From positions 186,001 through 250,000 of the forward strand of contig DASREM010000055.1 in assembly GCA_035652095.1 (NCBI GenBank): DNA of 64,000 nucleotides. Reading direction: 5' to 3'. The notes under the pieces are model-generated. The model worked only from the letters and a program-made list of their open reading frames with translations, was not told the origin of the DNA and made no database searches. Shown here piece by piece: positions 24,929 to 32,902 of the stretch; positions within the stretch are counted from its first letter, which is position 1, and each line of letters begins with the position of its first letter. The translations under genes were made by a program, and so were the position numbers. This DNA is from DASREM01 sp035652095. GTDB lineage: Bacteria; Acidobacteriota; Terriglobia; Terriglobales; Acidobacteriaceae.

Positions 24929-25966
24929 ATGGCCAAGATCCGCGCGAGTCGGACTTCCCGATCACGTCCATACGATGTCCTTTTTCAAATGGTGATCGGC
25001 AAGTGGATCAGTCAGGCACTCGGCACCATCGTGGAAATTGGAGTTCCTGATCAGCTCGCCAAGGGAGCGCGGCGATGCAGCGATATCGCCCGTAACGCCG
25101 GAGTCTCAGAAGACGGGCTCTATCGCTTGCTGAGGGCACTCGCGAGTGTGGGCGTGTTCGTTGAAAGTGCCGAGCGACGGTTCAAGCTAACGAGCATGGG
25201 ACAGCTGCTTCGGAGCGACCATCCTGAGAGTCTTGCCGGGTACGCGCGATTTACCGCTCACGACATCACGTGGCGGCCTTGGGGACACCTTGACTACAGC
25301 GTGAGGACTGGCATGCCAGCGTTCGATCATGTCTTTAAAGCGTCTGTATTCGACCATTTCTCGCGCAATCCAGAAGTCGCTGCGGTTTTCGACGCTGCAA
25401 TGACGTCCATCAGCGCTATGGAGGCTCGCGCTGCATCCGACGCGTACAATTTCAACGGGGTCGAGACGCTGATGGACGTCGCGGGTGGGCATGGTCTACT
25501 GCTGGCCACCATCCTGCGACGCCATAAGACGATGCGTGGTGTACTGTTCGATCTTCCGCACGTTACGGCTGGCGCCGAAGCGACATTCACTCGCGCCGGC
25601 ATCGCGGGCAGAGTGAGAATCGAAACCGGCGATTTCTTTAGAGAACTACCATTGGGCGCCGACGTGATCATCATGAAGCACATCCTTCACGACTGGGACG
25701 ACGATTCGGCGACGCGCATCCTTCAAACATGCCACCACGCGCTCGGCCCGCGGGGCAAAGTGCTGATTGTGGACCCGGTCGTCCCGCCTGGGAATGCGCC
25801 GCATTATGGCAAGCTGCTCGATTTGGAAATGCTGGTGCTCACGCCGCGGGGCCGTGAGAGGACGAAGGCCGAGTACGCGATCCTGCTGCGCCGTGCGGGG
25901 TTCCGCCTTTCGCGCGTCATTGCAACTGACGGTCCACTGTCGATCGTCGAAGCCGTCAAGGTGTGA
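24929..25966 (+). CDS. SAM-dependent O-methyltransferase (Methyltransf_2, CrtF/hydroxyneurosporene type)
   Basis: A 345-residue methyltransferase. A winged-helix dimerisation domain (residues about 15-110, including G-L-Y-R-L-L-R-A-L-A-S-V-G-V-F) precedes the Rossmann domain. The SAM-binding block is M-D-V-A-G-G-H-G, then F-D-L-P-H-V, G-D-F-F-R-E-L-P, and the typical K-H-I-L-H-D-W-D-D with the catalytic-region His. It methylates a hydroxyl on a secondary metabolite, carotenoid or phenol. AGGAGG lies four bases before the ATG. It is a solitary gene flanked by unusually long non-coding stretches on both sides, which hints at acquisition, but the sequence gives no mobile element. Confidence 0.88.
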   Translation: MAKIRASRTSRSRPYDVLFQMVIGKWISQALGTIVEIGVPDQLAKGARRCSDIARNAGVSEDGLYRLLRALASVGVFVESAERRFKLTSMGQLLRSDHPESLAGYARFTAHDITWRPWGHLDYSVRTGMPAFDHVFKASVFDHFSRNPEVAAVFDAAMTSISAMEARAASDAYNFNGVETLMDVAGGHGLLLATILRRHKTMRGVLFDLPHVTAGAEATFTRAGIAGRVRIETGDFFRELPLGADVIIMKHILHDWDDDSATRILQTCHHALGPRGKVLIVDPVVPPGNAPHYGKLLDLEMLVLTPRGRERTKAEYAILLRRAGFRLSRVIATDGPLSIVEAVKV

Positions 25967-26221
25967 TCCCGCAGGACTGATCCCGCCACATGGTCGCGGT
26001 TGTGGCCGAATCGATGGTTGGTGGAACGAATCTTTTTAGCACCAGTTTCCACCGCAGAGTGATTCAGTGTGAGATTTCCAGAGCCTTGGTCCTCAACCTC
26101 TCTGGCGAAGCAAGCGGTGTTCGCGCACCGCCCAGGACCACTACGCCCTTGACAGAACCTTCGAGGGGCTCCCGGCCCCGACGTTCAAGTCGGAGCACGC
26201 GGCAGAGAAGCTTCCCGTCAG

Positions 26222-26250
26222 CCCACACAACGAAAACCACGTTGTGTGGG
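26222..26250. repeat. Perfect 11-base-pair intergenic hairpin
   Basis: CCCACACAACG (26222-26232) pairs exactly with CGTTGTGTGGG (26240-26250), loop AAAACCA. It lies inside the 461-base gap 25967-26427, which otherwise holds no supported gene. Confidence 0.6.
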
Positions 26251-26364
26251 GCACCGGGCGATGAATGCTCTACGAATGCGCTCTGTTCTCTGCGGCTTCT
26301 GATCGGAACCACGCCACTGATTGCGCAAGGCACGTACGTCCAATTCCCCCCTCCCGACCGGCCC

Positions 26365-26393
26365 TTGACGGCCGGACCTGGCAGGCGTACTCT
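26365..26393 (+). promoter_or_regulatory. Sigma70-like promoter for the radical SAM gene
   Basis: TTGACG (26365-26370), a 17-base spacer, then TACTCT (26388-26393), 35 bases before the ATG at 26428. The spacing is ideal; four of six bases match the -10 consensus. Confidence 0.5.
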
Positions 26394-26427
26394 AGGCGAA
26401 CAAAATACGAAACAATGGTTGTGGCCT

Positions 26428-27432
26428 ATGGCTTCCCTTCCCCTGCTTCCCGAATCCGATAAACCGAAACTCATCGGCATTGCCCGCCTGGCGGCGCAAG
26501 GCGAGTCTCTGCGCGAAGGGCATGAGGTCGAATACTTCACGCTGCCGGTGAAATCGCTTCTGAACCGCTGCACCGTGGAACGCATGCCGTTTACATGGAC
26601 GATCAATCCGTACCGCGGCTGCGAGTTCGCCTGCAAATACTGCTATGCGCGTTATACCCACGAGTTCATGGAGATGCGCGATGGGCTGGAGTTCGAGCAG
26701 AAAATCTACGTCAAGCAGCACGCAGCGAACCTGCTTCACCAGGAACTGAGGAAGGTGAAACAGGGCGAGGAGATCGCCATCGGCACCGCAACCGACCCGT
26801 ATCAGCCGGCGGAAAGGAAGTTTGAAATTACCCGCACGGTGCTGGAAGAAATGGCCCGGCATCAAGGGCTGGAGATTGGAATCATCACCAAGTCGAACCT
26901 GATCCTGCGCGACCTGGAATTGTTGCAGCAGATTTCGAAGCACAACCGGTTATCGGTGAGCATAACGGTCACAACTCTCAAGACCACCCTGGCGCGCATT
27001 CTGGAGCCGCGGGCTCCGCGGCCGGACTTGCGTGTGGAGGCGATCCGGCAACTCAACCAGGCGGGCATTCTCGTGGGAGCAAGTTGCTCGCCGGTGATCC
27101 CGGGAATCACCGATGCGCCGAAAGATCTCGATGCCCTGGTGGGCGCGCTCGCCAAGGCCGGGGCCAAATACGCGTTCACCAACCCGTTGTTTCTGAAGCC
27201 ATGTTCGGCGGCGGTGTTCATGCCTTTTCTGGAGAAAGAATTTCCGCAACTGGTGGCGAGCTATAAGCACCGCTACGCAGACCGCGCCTACCTTCCGAAG
27301 AGCTACGGAGACCGCATTCACGAATTGATGAAGAAGTTGCGGCAGAAGCACGGGATGAAGAGCAGCTACGACCGCTACAACCTCAAGTCCCACGCGGTCG
27401 AGAGCGAGGCCGCACAACTTCCGCTGTTCTAA
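26428..27432 (+). CDS. Radical SAM protein, spore-photoproduct-lyase-like (Rv2578c type)
   Basis: A 334-residue radical SAM protein. The 4Fe-4S cluster motif is C-E-F-A-C-K-Y-C-Y-A-R (CxxxCxxC), near residue 70, after N-P-Y-R-G. Later blocks T-A-T-D-P-Y-Q-P-A-E and T-K-S-N-L-I-L-R-D are typical of the group related to spore photoproduct lyase and of Rv2578c-like proteins. The substrate of this subgroup is not known to me; DNA or nucleotide repair is often assumed. The ATG at 26428 puts the family N terminus at the start; an open frame back to 25990 has no matching sequence and was cut. It is followed by the phosphatase gene after 69 bases. Confidence 0.85.
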   Translation: MASLPLLPESDKPKLIGIARLAAQGESLREGHEVEYFTLPVKSLLNRCTVERMPFTWTINPYRGCEFACKYCYARYTHEFMEMRDGLEFEQKIYVKQHAANLLHQELRKVKQGEEIAIGTATDPYQPAERKFEITRTVLEEMARHQGLEIGIITKSNLILRDLELLQQISKHNRLSVSITVTTLKTTLARILEPRAPRPDLRVEAIRQLNQAGILVGASCSPVIPGITDAPKDLDALVGALAKAGAKYAFTNPLFLKPCSAAVFMPFLEKEFPQLVASYKHRYADRAYLPKSYGDRIHELMKKLRQKHGMKSSYDRYNLKSHAVESEAAQLPLF

Positions 27433-27482
27433 TCACCTGGTGACCTGTGCGCTCACCCCTCAGTGCAGTCGCCATCTCGCAT

Positions 27483-27488
27483 ATAATC
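27483..27488 (+). promoter_or_regulatory. Perfect TATAAT -10 element close to a start codon
   Basis: TATAAT ends 13 bases before the ATG at 27502. Transcription would begin about 6-8 bases before the ATG, leaving almost no leader. No ribosome site is seen, in keeping with near-leaderless expression. The -35 region (TCAGTG) is poor. Confidence 0.45.
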
Positions 27489-27501
27489 TTTGTTCCAGCC
27501 C

Positions 27502-28686
27502 ATGAACGCTCCCTCATATCAGGCCGTTCCGCCTCCGCCGAATCCGCCGCCACACCGGCCGGAGATCCTTGTCGCGCTGGACCGCTTTTGGCAGCGCGTG
27601 ACCGAGGGTTTGCAACTGAACCAGCTCTGGTCGCAATTCAAAAGCGACGCGCGTTCCAGCTACCGGCTGTACAGCCGCGATTTCGAGAAGAGCGCTCCCG
27701 AGCGCAGCTGGCGGCACAATTTTTTTCATACCTTGCAGGAATTTGCCTGGGCAATTCTGGAGAAGCTGTCGCCGCCAAGGCGCGTGTTGCTGCTGTTCGC
27801 GGTCGTGCTGCTGATCATTCCCGGGGGAGGTTTCAGTTACCAGGGCAAGCACGAAGAAATTCGGGTGGGCGCTTTCGATTTTCATTTTTACGGCGGAGTG
27901 CTGCTGTTCCTGCTGCTCATGCTCGAGGTGGCGGACCGGGTGGTGATGAAACGGGACCTGCAGATTGCGCGCGACATCCAAGCATGGCTGTTGCCGGCGG
28001 CGCCTCCGGAAGTTCCGGGGGTGGCCATCGCGTTCGCGACCCGCGCTGCCAACACGGTCGCAGGAGACTATTACGATATTTTCGCCCGGCCGGCGGCGAC
28101 CCCGGGTGAAATGCGATACCTGATCGCAGTGGCCGACGTTGCCGGCAAGAGCATTCCCGCGGCGCTGTTGATGGCCACCTTTCAGGCGAGTTTGAAGACG
28201 CTGTCGTCGACCTCAACTCCGCTGGAAGAACTGGTGCTGGGGATGAATCGTTACGCCTGCACCAATAGCCAGGGCGGGCTGCGCTTCACGACCGCATTCC
28301 TTGCAGAGTACGTGCCGGATTCACGCGCCCTGAAATATATCAACGCCGGCCATAACGCTCCGGTGCTGCGGCGTCACTCGGGGAGCGTGGAGCGCTTGCA
28401 CCAGGGAGGAATGCCTCTCGGGATTCAGGCCGATGCGGGATTCGAATCTGCACGGGTGGTGCTGGATCCCGGAGACTGGCTGGTGGTTTTTACCGATGGC
28501 CTGGTGGAGGCGGTGAATGCCCGGGATGAAGAATATGGCGAGCAGAGGATGCTGAATCTACTGCATGCCAGCGCTTCGGTCACGCCGGAACAGGTTTTGC
28601 GAAGGATGATGATCGACGTGGATGCGTTTGTGGGGACGACGCCTCAGCACGACGACATTACGTGTTTGCTGGTGAAGGTGGGATAG
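27502..28686 (+). CDS. Membrane PP2C/SpoIIE-type serine phosphatase (RsbU-like)
   Basis: A 394-residue protein. Residues 85-145 contain two hydrophobic segments (V-L-L-L-F-A-V-V-L-L-I-I-P, then G-G-V-L-L-F-L-L-L-M-L), placing the C-terminal domain in the cytoplasm. That domain, residues about 155-394, has all SpoIIE/PP2C blocks: G-D-Y-Y-D, A-D-V-A-G-K-S, N-A-G-H-N-A-P, F-T-D-G-L-V-E-A and H-D-D-I-T-C. It should dephosphorylate an anti-sigma-factor antagonist (STAS protein) in a partner-switching pathway. The STAS protein at 6174 is a conceivable but unproven target. ATG 27502 was chosen over TTG 27490. Confidence 0.9.
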   Translation: MNAPSYQAVPPPPNPPPHRPEILVALDRFWQRVTEGLQLNQLWSQFKSDARSSYRLYSRDFEKSAPERSWRHNFFHTLQEFAWAILEKLSPPRRVLLLFAVVLLIIPGGGFSYQGKHEEIRVGAFDFHFYGGVLLFLLLMLEVADRVVMKRDLQIARDIQAWLLPAAPPEVPGVAIAFATRAANTVAGDYYDIFARPAATPGEMRYLIAVADVAGKSIPAALLMATFQASLKTLSSTSTPLEELVLGMNRYACTNSQGGLRFTTAFLAEYVPDSRALKYINAGHNAPVLRRHSGSVERLHQGGMPLGIQADAGFESARVVLDPGDWLVVFTDGLVEAVNARDEEYGEQRMLNLLHASASVTPEQVLRRMMIDVDAFVGTTPQHDDITCLLVKVG

Positions 28687-28710
28687 GTCGGGACGTGAGG
28701 GTCGCAGGTG

Positions 28711-28751
28711 CGAACGCGAGATCCTTCGCTTCGCTCAGGATGACGTCAGGG
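28711..28751. repeat. Dispersed REP-like repeat, copy C (inverted)
   Basis: Reads GCGAACGCGAGATCCTTCGC then TTCGCTCAGGATGACGTCA. Its complement begins GACGTCATCCTGAG and ends GGATCTCGCGTTCGC, matching copy A at 14281. It lies between the convergent phosphatase and acs genes. Confidence 0.6.
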
Positions 28752-28807
28752 TAGGTTACTGACGCAAACCGTGGGTTTAATGAAGCAAACCACCCTGAAA
28801 CTTTACT

Positions 28808-30781
28808 TTATACTTCGTCGCTCTCCTTCAATCGAGAGATCACTGAGAAATCCTCCAGGGTTGTGGTGTCTCCCTTAACGTCCCCACTGGTGGCCAGTTC
28901 GCGAAGCAGGCGGCGCATGATTTTGCCGCTGCGGGTTTTGGGCAGCATGTCGGTGAAGCGGATATCGTCGGGTTTGGCCAAGGCTCCGATTTCTTTTGCC
29001 ACCCAGCGACGCAGCTCTTCTTTCAATTCATTGGTGGGTTGCCGGCCTTGCTCGAGGGTGACGAACGCGGAGATCGCCTGACCTTTCAGTTCATCGGGGC
29101 GGCCAACCACGGCGGCTTCCGCAACCGCCTCATGCGCAACCAGGGCGGATTCCACTTCCATGGTGCTGAGACGATGTCCGGAGACGTTGAGCACGTCATC
29201 CACGCGGCCCATGATCCAGAAGTAGCCGTCTTTGTCTTTGCGGGCGCCGTCTCCGGTGAAGTAATTGCCCGGTATCTGCGACCAGTACTGGCGCACATAG
29301 CGGTCCGGATCTCCGTAAACAGTCCTGAGCATCGCCGGCCAGGGACGTCGCATGATGAGGAAGCCGCCGGAGCCGTCGGGCACAGGATTGCCCTCCATGG
29401 TGACGATCTCCGGAACGACTCCAAAGAAGGGTTTGGTTGCCGAACCCGGCTTGGTGGCAATCGCGCCGGGAAGGGGCGTAATCATGATCATGCCGGTCTC
29501 GGTTTGCCACCAGGTATCAACGATCGGACACTTTTCGTGACCGATGACTTCGCGATACCACATCCACGCTTCCGGGTTGATGGGCTCGCCCACGGTTCCA
29601 AGCAGGCGCAAGCTGTCGAGGCGGTGCTTGCGCGGCCACTGCTCTCCCCACTTGATAAAAGTTCGAATCGCGGTGGGCGCGGTGTAGAAAACGTTGACCT
29701 TGTGGCGATCAATGATGTCCCAGAAGCGATCGGGCTCGGGACAGTTCGGCGCGCCTTCGTACATCAGGCTGGTGGCGCCGTTCTGCAGCGGGCCGTAAAC
29801 GATGTAGCTGTGTCCCGTGACCCATCCGATGTCGGCGGTGCACCAGTAAGTGTCTTCTTCTTTCAGATCAAATACATACTTCGTGGTCAGATAGGTTCCA
29901 ACGGAGTAGCCGCCGGTGGTGTGTACGACGCCTTTGGGCTTCCCGGTGGTGCCTGAGGTGTAAAGGATGTAGAGCGGGTGCTCGGAGTCGAGCGGTTCGG
30001 CGGGGCACTGGTCAGAAACCGAGGCCATCAATTCGTGCCACCAATGATCGCGCCCGGCCTGAAGCGTAATCGGAGAGCCAGTGCGCTTATAAACAACCAC
30101 GTGCTTCACGGAAGGACACGACTTCAGGGCTTCTTCCACCGCAGGAAACAGTTTGACTTCCGAACCGCGGCGATACGAGCCGTCCTGGGTGATCACGGCG
30201 ACGGCTTGCGAGTCGTGAATGCGATCGACCAGCGCATTGGAGGAAAAGCCACCGAACACGATGGTATGAGGGGCGCCAATGCGGGCGCAGGCCAGCATGG
30301 CGATGGGCAACTCGGGGGTCATACCCATGTAGATAGCGACACGATCACCCTTCTTGATGCCCAGTGACTTCATCACATTGGCGAACTTCTGCACCTCGCG
30401 ATGCAGTTGCTGGTAAGTGAGCGTGCGGACCTCGCCGGGTTCGCTTTCCCAGACAATGGCCGCCTTGTTTTTTCTCGAGGTCTGGACGTGGCGGTCGAGG
30501 CAGTTGTACGAGAGATTGATCTGGCCGCCGACAAACCACTTTGCCCAGGGAACATCCCACTCGAGGACCTTGTCCCACTTCTTGAACCAATGCAGCTCTT
30601 CTGCCGCCCGGCCCCAGAACTTCTCGGGCTGCTCGACTGACTCTTTATAGAGCCGCTCGTACTCGGCGAGGCTGGGGATGTGCGCTTGCCGGGAAAATTC
30701 CGGGGAGCACTCGAACCGGCGCTGTTCCTGGAGAATGGAATCAATATTAGTGTCCTGCGACATCATTGCTTTTTCAGCCAT
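28808..30781 (-). CDS. acs: Acetyl-coenzyme A synthetase
   Basis: A 657-residue AMP-forming acetyl-CoA synthetase, standard length. Visible: the P-loop Y-T-S-G-T-T-G-K-P-K-G, the W-W-Q-T-E-T-G motif, Y-x-T-G-D in N-Y-F-T-G-D-G-A, the hinge D-D-V-L-N-V-S-G-H-R, and the catalytic Lys in T-R-S-G-K-I-M-R-R-L-L, the site regulated by acetylation in known enzymes. It activates acetate to acetyl-CoA. It is the last gene of a four-gene leftward operon with the acetate symporter, 75 bases downstream of actP, and therefore completes acetate uptake and assimilation. Confidence 0.97.
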   Translation of the reverse strand: MAEKAMMSQDTNIDSILQEQRRFECSPEFSRQAHIPSLAEYERLYKESVEQPEKFWGRAAEELHWFKKWDKVLEWDVPWAKWFVGGQINLSYNCLDRHVQTSRKNKAAIVWESEPGEVRTLTYQQLHREVQKFANVMKSLGIKKGDRVAIYMGMTPELPIAMLACARIGAPHTIVFGGFSSNALVDRIHDSQAVAVITQDGSYRRGSEVKLFPAVEEALKSCPSVKHVVVYKRTGSPITLQAGRDHWWHELMASVSDQCPAEPLDSEHPLYILYTSGTTGKPKGVVHTTGGYSVGTYLTTKYVFDLKEEDTYWCTADIGWVTGHSYIVYGPLQNGATSLMYEGAPNCPEPDRFWDIIDRHKVNVFYTAPTAIRTFIKWGEQWPRKHRLDSLRLLGTVGEPINPEAWMWYREVIGHEKCPIVDTWWQTETGMIMITPLPGAIATKPGSATKPFFGVVPEIVTMEGNPVPDGSGGFLIMRRPWPAMLRTVYGDPDRYVRQYWSQIPGNYFTGDGARKDKDGYFWIMGRVDDVLNVSGHRLSTMEVESALVAHEAVAEAAVVGRPDELKGQAISAFVTLEQGRQPTNELKEELRRWVAKEIGALAKPDDIRFTDMLPKTRSGKIMRRLLRELATSGDVKGDTTTLEDFSVISRLKESDEV

Positions 30782-30856
30782 AGGGCCCTCGGATGAATAG
30801 AAATCGAGCGCACGCGCACCGCAGATTTTACTGCGATGCGCGCCTGATTGTCTCGC

Positions 30857-32461
30857 CTAGTGAGCCGCCGCCTTTTCCGCGCCCAGCCCGGTGTTCGAGC
30901 GCACCAGCAGTTCGTTGAACTTATGCTGGGAGGTGGGTTCATGGCTGACCAGCGTGCCGACAATCGCACCGATGAATCCCAGGGGAATACTCAGGATGCC
31001 AGGATTCTCCAGCGGGAAGATCGCCTTGGCCTGGATCAGGTGGCGGGCCGCCCCGACAACCGTCGGAGGATCGATGGCCATGAGGCTGGGGCTGATCAGG
31101 ATCAGCCCGATTGAGGCCAGCAGGCCCACGGCAAGGCCTGTGACGGCCCCGGCGGTATTGAACCGGCGCCAGAAGATCGAAAGCACGATCACCGGAAGAT
31201 TCGCCGATGCCGCCACCGCGAAGGCCAAAGCCACAAGGAAAGCAACGTTAGCAGTGGGGCCAAGCAGGATGGCAATCCCCATGGCCACGGCGCCAACGAC
31301 AAAGGCCGAGATGCGGGCGACCAGGACCTCTTCCCCGGGTTTACGCTCGACTCCCTTGTGAATGACGTTGGTCCAGAAGTCATGCGCAAAGGAGGTCGAT
31401 GCGCTGATGGTGAGGCCTGCGACCACGGCCAGGATGGTGGCAAAGGCGATCGCCGAGATGAAGGCGAAGAAGATGTCTCCGGCCAGACTCTGCGCAAGCA
31501 GGGGAGCGCTCATGTTGGTGCCGCCGTGGGTCGAGATGAAATCCCGGCCAACGATGGTGGCGGCGCCGAAGCCCAGGAATGTGGTCATGATGTAGAAGCT
31601 GCCGATCAGCACCATGGCCCACACAACCGAATGCCGCGCGGTCTTGGCATCGGGCACGGTGTAGAACCGGACCAGGATATGCGGCAGGCCTGCCGTGCCG
31701 AAGATCAGGGCCAGGCCGAGCGAAATCAGATCGAGCGCTCCGTAGGGCGGCTTGAAACGCAGGCCGGGCTGGAGGAAATCCTTGGTGACCAGCTCTCCCT
31801 TGTCATGATAGGTGACACTTCCGATGGCATTGAAGAATTCCGCGAAGCTGAAATGGAAGTGCGCGAGGACCAGGATGCTGAGCAGGATGGTCCCTGCCAT
31901 AAGCAGAATCGCCTTGATGATCTGCACCCAGGTTGTGGCCAGCATGCCGCCAAACACGACGTAGACGATCATGAGCACACCGACGCCAACGACGGCGGTG
32001 TGATAGCTGATGCCGGAGTCTTTGAGGAGCAGCGCTACCAGCGCGCCGGCGCCGACCATCTGCGCGATCATATAGAAGGTGCTCACCGTCAGTGTGCTGA
32101 CGGAAGCCATGGCCCGCACGGGTCGCGGTTTCAAACGGTAGGCCAGGACATCCGCCATGGTGTACCGGCCGGCATTTCGCAGCGGCTCGGCGACTACCAG
32201 CAGCACGGTCAGGTAAGCGACCAGCCATCCGACCGAGTACATGAACCCGTCGTAGCCCTGAAAAGCGATGATTCCCGCGATGCCAAGGAACGATGCGGCG
32301 CTCATGTAATCGCCGGCGACGGCGATTCCGTTCTGCCATCCCGTGATGCGGCGGCTGGCGGCGAAGTAGGCGCTGCTGCCCGAGGAGCGCTTGGAAGCCC
32401 AGTAGGTGATCACCAGGGTGACCGCGATAAACAGCAGAAACATGATGAGAGGCGTCGACAT
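30857..32461 (-). CDS. actP: Cation/acetate symporter (sodium:solute symporter family)
   Basis: A 534-residue inner-membrane transporter with about 13 hydrophobic helices. Near the start it has the SSS signature region S-A-Y-F-A-A-S-R-R-I-T-G-W-Q-N-G and G-D-Y-M-S-A-A-S-F-L-G, as in ActP of E. coli (549 residues). It imports acetate, and perhaps other short carboxylates, with Na+ or H+. It starts three bases after the DUF485 gene and precedes acs, the usual yjcH-actP-acs partners, though acs comes last here. Specificity for acetate is inferred from the operon. Confidence 0.93.
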   Translation of the reverse strand: MSTPLIMFLLFIAVTLVITYWASKRSSGSSAYFAASRRITGWQNGIAVAGDYMSAASFLGIAGIIAFQGYDGFMYSVGWLVAYLTVLLVVAEPLRNAGRYTMADVLAYRLKPRPVRAMASVSTLTVSTFYMIAQMVGAGALVALLLKDSGISYHTAVVGVGVLMIVYVVFGGMLATTWVQIIKAILLMAGTILLSILVLAHFHFSFAEFFNAIGSVTYHDKGELVTKDFLQPGLRFKPPYGALDLISLGLALIFGTAGLPHILVRFYTVPDAKTARHSVVWAMVLIGSFYIMTTFLGFGAATIVGRDFISTHGGTNMSAPLLAQSLAGDIFFAFISAIAFATILAVVAGLTISASTSFAHDFWTNVIHKGVERKPGEEVLVARISAFVVGAVAMGIAILLGPTANVAFLVALAFAVAASANLPVIVLSIFWRRFNTAGAVTGLAVGLLASIGLILISPSLMAIDPPTVVGAARHLIQAKAIFPLENPGILSIPLGFIGAIVGTLVSHEPTSQHKFNELLVRSNTGLGAEKAAAH

Positions 32462-32464
32462 GGC

Positions 32465-32839
32465 TTAGGCTCCCTTGCGCTGCTTGTGCGCGTCTTCAAT
32501 GATGTCTTTGGCGAGTTCGTCAAAATCGCTGGCGGCGCGGACGTAGAGCCACGCAATCAGCCAGGCGACGAAAAATTGAGAGAGCGCAAACAGGTAAGCG
32601 AGATTGATGACGCCAATGACTTTGGTGGCCATGAAATTCGGCGCGTATCCCACCAGGATCGGCAGCGCAAAATAATAGGTCACAAAGAAAACGAAGGCCG
32701 GAACGATGAAGACCTTCTTTGTCGCCATCAGGTCCTTGAACTCCTTTGTGGCGGCAATGCGATCCCACTCGGTCTGAGTGGCTTCGTATTGCTCCAGATG
32801 CGGCGGATGATGTGAAACCTGACGTGCCGAGCTGCCCAT
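32465..32839 (-). CDS. DUF485 membrane protein (YjcH-like), symporter partner
   Basis: A 124-residue protein with two hydrophobic helices (V-F-I-V-P-A-F-V-F-F-V-T-Y-Y-F-A-L, then I-G-V-I-N-L-A-Y-L-F-A-L), the layout of DUF485. It is nearly always encoded before ActP-type symporters, and is thought to be an accessory subunit. The ATG at 32839 follows GGGGGCGTC; a start at 32860 lacks a site. It is 63 bases after the porin gene and three bases before actP, so it is read on the same message. Confidence 0.9.
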   Translation of the reverse strand: MGSSARQVSHHPPHLEQYEATQTEWDRIAATKEFKDLMATKKVFIVPAFVFFVTYYFALPILVGYAPNFMATKVIGVINLAYLFALSQFFVAWLIAWLYVRAASDFDELAKDIIEDAHKQRKGA

Positions 32840-32902
32840 ATGACGCCCCCTTTGGATCAAGTGGGGGCGAATTATACGCCCCCGCGGACGAAGTTGCGTA
32901 CC

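Noticed and set aside
26064..26636. 190-codon minus-strand frame before the radical SAM gene
   Set aside because: Half of it is antisense to the radical SAM gene; the rest has no motif and includes the perfect hairpin.
31358..32815. 485-codon plus-strand frame, and 29039-29956
   Set aside because: Both are antisense shadows of actP and acs; low-complexity Asp/Gln/His-rich products.
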